Assembly: GCA_964503595.1 (NCBI GenBank)
Contig: CAZDAM010000056.1
Span: 1-23,317 of the forward strand
Direction of reading: 5' to 3'
Origin: CAZDAM01 sp964503595
Lineage (GTDB): Bacteria > Muiribacteriota > UBA6191
DNA length: 23,317 bases
Shown here: positions 17,246 to 23,317 of the stretch, in pieces
Layout of the letters: each line of letters starts with the position of its first letter
How positions within the stretch are numbered: the stretch's first letter is position 1
The notes under the pieces: model-generated
What the model saw: only the letters and a program-made list of their open reading frames with translations
Databases searched by the model: none
What the model was told of the DNA's origin: nothing
Position numbers and translations under genes: made by a program

Positions 17246-17273
17246 TTGACGTTTTTTCCCATATCGATATGAT
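17246..17273 (+). promoter_or_regulatory. Strong sigma70-like promoter of the trypsin gene
   Basis: TTGACG (17246-17251) and TATGAT (17268-17273) are separated by 16 bp, each with 5 of 6 consensus matches. It lies 69 bases upstream of the trypsin ATG and drives only that gene. The 188-base interval 17155-17342 also holds the 5' leader of the divergent DUF2817 gene; no other element was seen in it. Confidence 0.72.
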
Positions 17274-17342
17274 AGTGCAACATCAACCTTGTAAGTAGTC
17301 CCTGCGGTGTAGAAAACACCAATGCAAGAAAGGATATTGAAT

Positions 17343-18221
17343 ATGTTGCGTAAGATTCTGCCTCTGGCTGTAGCTGGTCTGGTCCACACTGGTGCTTTTG
17401 CTGCTGACACCGCTCACGAAGCCGATGTCATAAAGCCTGTTCTGGGCTCCAGCTTCCGTACTGGTGTTATTTCCCGTCTGAACCGCATTGTTGGCGGTCA
17501 AACAGCTGAAGTTGGCGAGTACCCATTCATCGTGGGCCTGGTTCGCCGCTCCACCAGCGATAACTGGCGCGGCCAGTTCTGTGGTGGCTCCCTCATTGCT
17601 CCTGAGTGGGTACTGACTGCAGCTCACTGTGTGGTCCGCTGGGGCAGCACAACTTCCCCAAGCACTCTGGCTGCTTATGTTGGTGGTTATGATCTGAAGG
17701 ACCCAAACAGCGGTCGCCGTGTGGACGTAGAAAAAGTTATCGCTCATGAAGGATACAGTGGCTCCACTCTGGACAACGACGTAGCCCTTCTGAAGCTGTC
17801 CTCCCCTGTAACTGATATCGAGCCAATCAAACTGGCTGACACCACTGCTACTGACGCTGCTGGCAAAGTGGCTACTGTCATCGGCTGGGGAACTCTGAAA
17901 GAAAGCGGATCCCGCTCCCCAATCCTTCAGGAAGTTGATGTGCCTATCGTAAGCAACGAAGCTTGTGATGCTGCTATTAAGGACATTAATCCTAACTACG
18001 GGATTTCCGATGCCATGCTGTGTGCCGGTCTCGACGAAGGTGGCAAAGATGCCTGCCAAGGTGATTCCGGTGGTCCTTTCTTCGTTGATGTTGACGGAGA
18101 GCGCATGCAAAACGGTGTTGTAAGCTGGGGCATTGGCTGTGCCCGCCCAATGGCTTACGGTGTTTACTCCAACGTAAACCACCTCAGAAGCTGGATCGAA
18201 ACTCAGATGGAAAACAACTAA
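17343..18221 (+). CDS. Secreted trypsin-like serine protease (S1A) zymogen
   Basis: A 292-residue chymotrypsin-fold protease. The signal peptide is MLRKILPLAVAGLVHTGAFA. A prosegment follows to Arg48, then the mature N-terminus IVGG (49-52). The catalytic triad is His95 (LTAAHC), Asp146 (DNDVALL) and Ser242 (GDSGGP). Asp236, six residues before the Ser, is the trypsin S1 Asp189 equivalent, and SWGIGC supplies the Gly at the pocket rim, so cleavage after Lys/Arg is expected. Six cysteines fit three disulfides, as for an exported enzyme. The ATG at 17343 has AAGGA eight bases upstream. All 13 Pro codons are CCA or CCT and Ala is mostly GCT, unlike neighbouring genes that favour CCC, CCG and GCC. 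This suggests very high expression or acquisition by transfer. Confidence 0.96.
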   Translation: MLRKILPLAVAGLVHTGAFAADTAHEADVIKPVLGSSFRTGVISRLNRIVGGQTAEVGEYPFIVGLVRRSTSDNWRGQFCGGSLIAPEWVLTAAHCVVRWGSTTSPSTLAAYVGGYDLKDPNSGRRVDVEKVIAHEGYSGSTLDNDVALLKLSSPVTDIEPIKLADTTATDAAGKVATVIGWGTLKESGSRSPILQEVDVPIVSNEACDAAIKDINPNYGISDAMLCAGLDEGGKDACQGDSGGPFFVDVDGERMQNGVVSWGIGCARPMAYGVYSNVNHLRSWIETQMENN

Positions 18222-18242
18222 TCCATAGTTTTTCCTGAGTGA

Positions 18243-18275
18243 GCCCCCGGATTTTCCGGGGGCCTTTCTTTTTTT
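18243..18275 (+). terminator. Rho-independent terminator of the trypsin gene
   Basis: GCCCCCGG (18243-18250) and CCGGGGGC (18256-18263) form a perfect 8-bp G/C stem with a 5-nt loop, followed by CTTTCTTTTTTT. On the minus strand there is no T-tract after the stem, so it serves the trypsin gene rather than the convergent PII operon. Confidence 0.92.
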
Positions 18276-18307
18276 ATCCGTACTCACGAAGCGCCACGAA
18301 AAAGCCT

Positions 18308-18664
18308 CTATTCCTCGGATAAGATATCCGGACTCAGGGAATCCCCGCCTAGCTGAACAGAAAGGCTCATGCTTAAAAAACCCTGACCTGGCTCTCCAAT
18401 CCGGGCTTCATGGTAAAGCCATTCAAAGGTTTCCTCGGCCAGCTCTTCCTCAACCATGGCCATCAGGACCTCCTTGGGCATATCAAAGCGAAATTCCCCA
18501 TGATCATGGGGCTCCCCAATGACCTTTCCCCGAGCGACAAAAGCTACTGTGCGGGAAATTCCCCGGGCATGCAGTTTTTTCAGGAATTCTTCCACACCCC
18601 GCTGGTACAGAATGCAGGTAATCTGCCGGAAGGCCTTCTGTTGGAATTCAGCGTTTTCGGCCAT
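18308..18664 (-). CDS. Divergent PII-like regulatory protein (second of a pair)
   Basis: A 118-residue protein from ATG 18664 (MAENAEFQQKAF). A TTG at 18673 in the same frame is an alternative start, only 3 nt after GAGG. Residues about 15-55 (ITCILYQRGVEEFLKKLHAR, then TVAFVARGKVIGE) have the PII beta-alpha-beta pattern with a short loop. EARIGEPGQGFLSMSL near the C-terminus sits where PII proteins have their B-loop. The T-loop tyrosine region of GlnB is absent. It overlaps the preceding PII-like gene by 17 nt and is the last gene of the operon. It is distinct in sequence from its neighbour, so it is not a recent copy. A regulatory role toward the DUF1538 membrane protein is inferred from context. 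No clear terminator follows on this strand. Confidence 0.6.
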   Translation of the reverse strand: MAENAEFQQKAFRQITCILYQRGVEEFLKKLHARGISRTVAFVARGKVIGEPHDHGEFRFDMPKEVLMAMVEEELAEETFEWLYHEARIGEPGQGFLSMSLSVQLGGDSLSPDILSEE

Positions 18665-19010
18665 AACGCTCAATCACCTCGGAAGGCACATAGGTGGCGG
18701 CTTTTTCAAGCGGCATCACATACAAAAAGCCCATGCCCGGAGTGTCCAGCTGGCCAGCATGATACATACGCTCTGTGACCCTGGTGACTTCATCCGAGCC
18801 ACAGACCACTTGAATCACTTCCTTCTCCGAGTCCACCGCGACCCCAAGAAAACCCATTCTCTCCTTCATTCCGGCCCCACGGGCAAAAAACACCGTGGCT
18901 CCATGGGCCCCGGCATCCTGAGCCGCCTGAACCAGACGATCCGCCCTGCCCCGCTGCACGATGCAGACAATCAGGCTGACATCGGTCAATATGGTCATCC
19001 CCGTGGTCAC
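18648..19010 (-). CDS. PII-family (GlnB-like) regulatory protein (first of a pair)
   Basis: A 120-residue protein. I chose GTG 19010: it overlaps the DUF1538 stop as GTGA and has AGGAGGAG six or so bases upstream, whereas ATG 18998 has no spaced ribosome site. The PII-like pattern is clear: IVQRGRADRLVQAAQDAGAH, then GATVFFARGAG, then KEVIQVVCGSDEVTRVTERM, and AGQLDTPGMGFLYVMPLEKA in the B-loop position. PII proteins are trimeric sensors that bind ATP/ADP and often 2-oxoglutarate and gate transporters or enzymes. The long uridylylated T-loop of GlnB is replaced by a short loop, so covalent modification of the GlnB type is unlikely. Coupling to the DUF1538 gene suggests it regulates that protein. 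Confidence 0.78.
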   Translation of the reverse strand: MTTGMTILTDVSLIVCIVQRGRADRLVQAAQDAGAHGATVFFARGAGMKERMGFLGVAVDSEKEVIQVVCGSDEVTRVTERMYHAGQLDTPGMGFLYVMPLEKAATYVPSEVIERYGRKR

Positions 19011-20674
19011 GCCTCTCCTCCTCTTCTCGCCTTGATAAGTCCCAGAACCAGGGTCGCAAAGATCGGGCATATCGATGCCAGAGCCAGCAGTCCGAACAGA
19101 TCCGTGCGACCCAGTCCCGAAGCCAGACCCGTTCCCAGAGCCAACACCAGCGGAACCGTAACCGGACCTGTTGTCACCCCGGCTGCATCCCAGGCCACCA
19201 GATTCAGCCAGTCCGGACTCAGCCAGGTCAGAATCAGGGTGATGCCGTAAAGTACTGCCAGAACGGGAAAAATGCCCCTGCCAAGCAAAAAGGCCACAAC
19301 TCCAAGCATCAGACCCAGCCCAACTCCACAGGCCACGGTATAAATCAGGGCTTTGGACATGAGGGAGCCGCTGGTCAGATCCTCGACCGTTCGGCCCAGA
19401 GTAGCCAGAGCAGGCTCAGCCAGAGTCGCCCCAAAACCAAGACCAAAGGCAAACAGAACCACCAGAACTTTGGCGACATAAGGGTGCTCAAAATGGGTGG
19501 TCTCAGGATTGGCAATGGCCTGAGCCGCCAGTTGTCCACACTGTGAGCCCAGCGGGATCAGGCCGGTTTTCAGCCCGAAAAGAAACAGGGCCATACCAGC
19601 AAGGCAGAGCAAGCCTCCATAGAAAAACCACATATCCCTGGGCAAACGGCGTCCAAGTCCGAAGCGATAAAGTACAAACAGAAAACCCAGCAGCGGAACG
19701 ACAGCCCGGGTACTCTCCTGAAGCGAAGACATAAAGACCCCCGCTCCCTCAGAGCCGGAAACCTCAAGGGCCTGTGTACTGGCTTCAAACGGGTTCGAAG
19801 CATAGATCAGAACTGCGATGACCGGAATCAGCGAAGCCATCGTCACAATACCAAAACCGGACAAGGGGTTTCCGGTACGGCCCAGGGCATTTCCAAGTCC
19901 CACTCCAAGTGCCAGTACAATCGGTACCGTGACCGGGCCGGTTGTGACGGCTCCGCAGTCAAAGGCAAGGGCAACCACAGGCGCCAGCTCAGGTTTGAGG
20001 GCAACCCAGATGCTCAGGGCCATCAGGGGCAATACAGTCACGCTGACCATGAAGCGACCCGATAACTCAAGCATCATGCGGACAACACCCAAAACTGAGG
20101 CAATCCCTACTCCAAGACCCACAGAAGCCACTAAAAAGCCCCTTCTCTCACCCAGAAGGGACTTTAGAGCCGCATCTGCATTCTCCGGCAAAGCCGAGCC
20201 CAAAGCGCCGATGGAGGGCTCAGCCAGAGTACTCAAAAAGCCCAGAGTAAAAATACTTCCCATAATGGCAAAGGCGCCGCATTTTCGGGGCAGACGATCT
20301 CCAAGCTCTTCGCCAAGACGCATCACAGCCTGCTGCACCCCTTCCAGAAACAGGGTCAACCCGGCAATACAAGCCAGAAGCCCAAGACTCAATTCCAAAG
20401 GGGCCTGGATCGTGGAGCGCAGAATAATGACCTGGTAAACAAGAAGAAAGATACAAAGGGGAACAACCGCCTTGATCTGAAGCCGGAACCGTACTCCAAA
20501 ATAGGGACCAAAAAGACGGATAAAGGTCTTCCAGAAATCCGGCTGGCTCCCCCGCACCATATTGCGGCCCTGCCGGGCATTCTCCCGATGCCAGAGGGTC
20601 AGTTCCCGATAACTTACCTGACAGCGGCGAAAACCGACCTCTTTGCGAAAATCACCAAAGCGTATGCGTATCAA
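19007..20674 (-). CDS. DUF1538 family membrane protein, duplicated domain
   Basis: A 555-residue polytopic membrane protein made of two homologous halves. Each half carries a TLAEP motif: GFLSTLAEPSIGALG at about 145-160 and GFGATLAEPALATLG at about 411-425. Each also has a GxTTGPVTVPxVLALGxGL motif (about 240-262 and 495-517). This internal repeat is the hallmark of DUF1538 and suggests an inverted- or tandem-repeat transporter fold. The substrate is unknown. The start is a TTG at 20674 overlapping the preceding stop (TTGA); the conserved-looking VSYRELTLWH upstream of the first helix supports this start, but ATG 20560 is an alternative. It overlaps the first PII-like gene by 4 nt. PII-family genes next to DUF1538 genes are a recurring arrangement as far as I recall, which supports a PII-regulated transporter. 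Confidence 0.88.
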   Translation of the reverse strand: MIRIRFGDFRKEVGFRRCQVSYRELTLWHRENARQGRNMVRGSQPDFWKTFIRLFGPYFGVRFRLQIKAVVPLCIFLLVYQVIILRSTIQAPLELSLGLLACIAGLTLFLEGVQQAVMRLGEELGDRLPRKCGAFAIMGSIFTLGFLSTLAEPSIGALGSALPENADAALKSLLGERRGFLVASVGLGVGIASVLGVVRMMLELSGRFMVSVTVLPLMALSIWVALKPELAPVVALAFDCGAVTTGPVTVPIVLALGVGLGNALGRTGNPLSGFGIVTMASLIPVIAVLIYASNPFEASTQALEVSGSEGAGVFMSSLQESTRAVVPLLGFLFVLYRFGLGRRLPRDMWFFYGGLLCLAGMALFLFGLKTGLIPLGSQCGQLAAQAIANPETTHFEHPYVAKVLVVLFAFGLGFGATLAEPALATLGRTVEDLTSGSLMSKALIYTVACGVGLGLMLGVVAFLLGRGIFPVLAVLYGITLILTWLSPDWLNLVAWDAAGVTTGPVTVPLVLALGTGLASGLGRTDLFGLLALASICPIFATLVLGLIKARRGGEA

Positions 20675-21237
20675 TACTCAACATATTCCTTATGCAGTGT
20701 CTGCATCTTCTGGCTGTAATATTCCTGAACCTGAGACTGAATCACCATCAGGCGGGGCACAATCAATTCATGGGTTTCCCGTACCAGCTCTTCCAGAATC
20801 AGGGAATTCTTTTCCAGATATTTACGCCCGATCGGGCTGGTGAAAAACCGGCCCAGATAAACCATTTCCAGATCGGTGAATTCCGAGGCATAAATCTCCA
20901 TTGTCGTCTGACGTAAAAATTCCCCAAGGCCCAGATCTTCCGCGATTCTTTTCTGGAAAGTATCTGACATTTCCCGGGAAATTTTGTCAAAGCGACCAAA
21001 AAACTCCATCTTTCTGTCCACATCTTCAATGAAAAGCCCCAGGCGCTCCCGAAGCATCTGATTATTTTCCTGCATGCGTTTGACAAGCTCTTTGCTTAAT
21101 TTGTTCTGCTGACGCCCTATTTCCAGATCCGAAACCAGAAGATCAGCCAGGCGGGTCACCACCTTGGACTCACTGACACTGTCCGGATTCGCAAAATTAA
21201 GCGTCGCCAAAACCCCCAGCAACAGAATTAGCCGCAT
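20671..21237 (-). CDS. Exported DUF2059-like helical protein
   Basis: A 188-residue protein with a signal peptide (MRLILLLGVLATLNFA), probably periplasmic. The rest is largely helical and charged. FTDLEMVYLGRFFTSPIGRK at about 120-139 is the recognisable DUF2059-type block (acidic helix, then a Ser-Pro-x-Gly-x-Lys turn). I chose ATG 21237 because AAAGGA lies 8 nt upstream; ATG 21243 in the same frame is too close to it. It is 13 nt downstream of the large unknown gene and overlaps the DUF1538 start by 4 nt, so it belongs to the same operon. DUF2059 has no established function. The long linker (about 40-110) may be a coiled coil. Confidence 0.72.
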   Translation of the reverse strand: MRLILLLGVLATLNFANPDSVSESKVVTRLADLLVSDLEIGRQQNKLSKELVKRMQENNQMLRERLGLFIEDVDRKMEFFGRFDKISREMSDTFQKRIAEDLGLGEFLRQTTMEIYASEFTDLEMVYLGRFFTSPIGRKYLEKNSLILEELVRETHELIVPRLMVIQSQVQEYYSQKMQTLHKEYVEY

Positions 21238-21250
21238 CACCATATTCCTT

Positions 21251-23317
21251 TCAAGGGGCAGTTACTAAGAAAGCCTCATCCAGAGCCCCGGTGGAATCTT
21301 CCTGGCCCTGCACAGAAGCAGTATCTGCCGAAACTGAAACCGGGTTGGAGGAGGCTGCACCTGGAGTCAGACGGTTCAAATGCTCAAGATAACGCAAAGT
21401 GTTGTTCAGGCAGGTATAACGGCCACTTCTCTCGGAAGCTTCTTCGCGCACAAAAACATCAAATTCACTGCACTGTCCCTTAATTACCCAGCGCTCACGG
21501 TTACGCTCGTTGCGAGCCATAATCAGTCCATTGCTCAGGATCCTCAGATCGGAGTTGTCTTCGGTTCCCCGAATTATGTTTGGAGAACTGAATTCAATCC
21601 GGTCTCCATCTGTGCCCACAAAGACCACACCCCTATTATCAATAGGACCAATCGGCACGATTTTATCGGGATAGTCATCCCATTGAGCCTGATTCCCGGC
21701 CAGATCATAAAAATCATGCAGAATCCGGGCTTCCCGGTTTTCAATGCGGGCATCTTCTCCCTGATACCAGTCCGAAAACGCCCTCCAGACCCTGGAAACC
21801 CCAAGGGTTCCAACATCCATGGCCTGCTCCTTGAACCAGTTCTCCCAACTGTCCACCCGATCAGAATCCACGAAATTTCCGTGATCCTGATGGATCTTGA
21901 AATGGGTCAGGCTGTCTTCCTTTGTGAGTTCGACATTGGAGAAATCATCCACAAAGACCATGTACTTGATGTTCTGGCGATTCTGATAGCGCAGACGGGC
22001 CGCTTCCACAATCCGGCTGACCAGGGATTCTCCCTGGCTGAGCTGCCCATTACGGTTGACTGCCATATCAAGATAGATCCCGTTCAGCCTGTCTCCGATT
22101 CTTAAAAGGTTGATGCTATCGTCCACTCCCCCAAGAGCACTTCGGGCACCTCGTGAGACTCCGTGGGCCACAGCACCAACAGCAGCATAACCAGCCACCG
22201 CCACCACCACCGAACCTACCCCCGCAGTCGGAGCTCCGGCAGCAGCTGCCACCCCGAAGACAAAAGGAGTTGCCACGACTGTTGCAAGCCCCCCTGCCAC
22301 ATAGCCCGCCGTATTCTGAAGACCGTTGCGTTTCCAGTCTTCCCAGGCATCCGAAATCGCGGCACTTCTCTGCCTTCCGGCATCCCGTCGGGCATCTCCC
22401 GTCATCTGGATCCGATCCCGTCCCCCAACCCGGTATTGCTCACCTCCAATGGTGACTTCATCCCCAAGACCGTTATAAGCGGCGCCTCCAAGGCGAAAAG
22501 CAATATCGATGGCAGCCTCAAGGGCAAAGGCTCTGGCAAAGGCCTTGCCAAAAAGATGCATACCCGATGCCTTGCTCAGTCCAGCCCTGTCCAGATCTCT
22601 TAAATTCGCGGTGCGTGCGGCAGATTCTGCCGTATAGTTCTGAAAGCTCTTGATATCAAATTTCTGGGCAAAATCTTGAACCGTCTGAGCAAACTTATGA
22701 GTCAGAAATTCGGGTTTCACAACCAGAGGCTTGTTTTTCTCCTTCAGAATCTGCTCAAGGGCGTTGACCGCAGTATCTGCAATGGCCTTGCCAAGTTCCG
22801 TAGTCTGAATCGCAAACTGCACCAGACGAGGACCAAATTTGCTTTCCCCGACAAATTTCAGCCAGCCCTGAATTCCCCTGTTCTGGATCACGGCTTTCAG
22901 CCAGGGGCCGACAACGGCCTTTTCAACAGCGCTGTTAAGAGACTTTTTTTCTCCGTCTTCCAGAACATAGAAAATCGGATTTCCATTCGCATCAAATTCG
23001 CGAAGAATCTGGTTTTCTTCCGTGAAACGCATCCATTCTTCAATGCCCATGACCGCGTTTTTCAATTCTTCCAGATTCGCCTGCTTCCAGGAATCAATCT
23101 GGCTGCTCACAGCATCTCCGGAAGCTTCTGAACCGACTTCCGGAATCAGTTTGTCCTCGGTAAGGAATCCTCCGTGAAACATACCGCCAATCAAAATCGA
23201 AAGGCCTTCAGCATTACGGTAATTGGCCGGACGTACCACAACCTGGGAACGTCTGGCATTGACCCTCACGCTTTCACGGGTTTCCTGCTTGAAATAGCTG
23301 TCTTCATTCAGTCCGAA
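21251..23317 (-). CDS. Large protein of unknown function (N-terminus beyond window)
   Basis: The frame is open from the right edge (688 residues visible) and has no convincing start inside the window; a GTG at 23269 is probably internal. I do not recognise the family. Visible parts: a soluble helical region, a basic/charged stretch (GGRDRIQMTGDARRDAGRQR), a Gly/Ala-rich hydrophobic segment of about 55 residues (336-391 of the visible part; AGYVAGGLATVVATPFVFGV and onward) that could insert in a membrane or form a glycine zipper, and a C-terminal acidic, Trp-rich region. There are few cysteines, two of them in KGQCSEFDVF and RYTCLNN. It sits first in the operon that continues to DUF2059, DUF1538 and the PII pair. 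Function is unknown; a surface, secreted or toxin-like protein are all possible. Confidence 0.7.
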   Translation of the reverse strand, partial: FGLNEDSYFKQETRESVRVNARRSQVVVRPANYRNAEGLSILIGGMFHGGFLTEDKLIPEVGSEASGDAVSSQIDSWKQANLEELKNAVMGIEEWMRFTEENQILREFDANGNPIFYVLEDGEKKSLNSAVEKAVVGPWLKAVIQNRGIQGWLKFVGESKFGPRLVQFAIQTTELGKAIADTAVNALEQILKEKNKPLVVKPEFLTHKFAQTVQDFAQKFDIKSFQNYTAESAARTANLRDLDRAGLSKASGMHLFGKAFARAFALEAAIDIAFRLGGAAYNGLGDEVTIGGEQYRVGGRDRIQMTGDARRDAGRQRSAAISDAWEDWKRNGLQNTAGYVAGGLATVVATPFVFGVAAAAGAPTAGVGSVVVAVAGYAAVGAVAHGVSRGARSALGGVDDSINLLRIGDRLNGIYLDMAVNRNGQLSQGESLVSRIVEAARLRYQNRQNIKYMVFVDDFSNVELTKEDSLTHFKIHQDHGNFVDSDRVDSWENWFKEQAMDVGTLGVSRVWRAFSDWYQGEDARIENREARILHDFYDLAGNQAQWDDYPDKIVPIGPIDNRGVVFVGTDGDRIEFSSPNIIRGTEDNSDLRILSNGLIMARNERNRERWVIKGQCSEFDVFVREEASERSGRYTCLNNTLRYLEHLNRLTPGAASSNPVSVSADTASVQGQEDSTGALDEAFLVTAP

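Noticed and set aside
17322..17342. Trypsin start at 17322 (MQERILN)
   Set aside because: The signal peptide begins at the ATG 17343, which has a well-spaced AAGGA; the earlier start would lie over that site.
18264..18307. Terminator for the PII operon
   Set aside because: The minus-strand sequence after the last stop has only imperfect repeats (CGTGGCGCTTCGTG) and no stem followed directly by a T-tract.
22153..22603. Pro/Ser/His-rich plus-strand frames
   Set aside because: They are shadows of the Gly/Ala-rich segment of the minus-strand protein.

Overview
The window looks like a draft or metagenome-assembled chromosome fragment from a Gram-negative, probably anaerobically respiring bacterium. 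It carries an exported lipoprotein, the NrfHA periplasmic nitrite reductase module, a secreted trypsin with an N-terminal prosegment, and a very large cytoplasmic TPR protein. A run of exactly 100 N (16720-16819) is a scaffold-gap placeholder. The mix of CxxCH-type NrfA, secreted trypsin, PII/DUF1538 genes and a giant TPR protein would fit a deltaproteobacteria-like lineage, but this placement is a weak inference. No rRNA, tRNA, CRISPR array, IS element or prophage was seen.

Layout. 1-674 (minus): the 5' part of a TPR-type lipoprotein gene, translationally coupled to a small two-helix membrane protein. 833-10536 (plus): one uninterrupted 3116-codon TPR gene, coupled through TGATG to csaA. csaA is cut short by an in-frame TAA although its normal C-terminal coding sequence follows intact. 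10542-11241 (plus): a frameshifted carbon-nitrogen hydrolase (nitrilase-like) pseudogene. 11292-11342: a long hairpin between convergent units, probably a bidirectional terminator. 11416-17154 (minus): a long same-strand array reading, in transcription order, DUF2817 peptidase-like, GNAT/C39-peptidase-like fusion, nrfH, nrfA (two apparent 1-nt deletions near its 5' end), a four-helix membrane protein, an alpha/beta hydrolase, and the yefM-yoeB toxin-antitoxin pair with its own operator/promoter. 17246-18275 (plus): a self-contained unit of strong sigma70-like promoter, secreted trypsin and intrinsic terminator. 18308-23317 (minus): an overlapping operon that starts beyond the right edge, reading a large unknown protein, an exported DUF2059-like protein, a duplicated DUF1538 membrane protein and two different PII-like proteins.

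How the genes work together. NrfH (tetraheme quinol dehydrogenase) feeds electrons to NrfA (pentaheme nitrite reductase, ammonia-forming). YefM neutralises YoeB and, with it, represses the pair through two TGTACA-type cores flanking the -10 box. The DUF1538 protein and the two PII-like proteins overlap one another, which suggests a membrane transporter or channel with two dedicated PII-type regulators. The DUF2817 and GNAT/C39 genes overlap by ATGA and probably act on a common peptide or protein substrate. The giant TPR protein probably scaffolds other proteins; its coupling to the export chaperone CsaA suggests, but does not prove, a link to protein folding or export.

The most interesting material is the PII/PII/DUF1538 operon with its unknown upstream partner, the giant TPR protein with an N-terminal four-cysteine motif, and the cluster of single-base lesions in csaA, the nitrilase and nrfA. 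Those lesions are either real gene decay or local assembly error, and this should be settled before any of the three is called non-functional.
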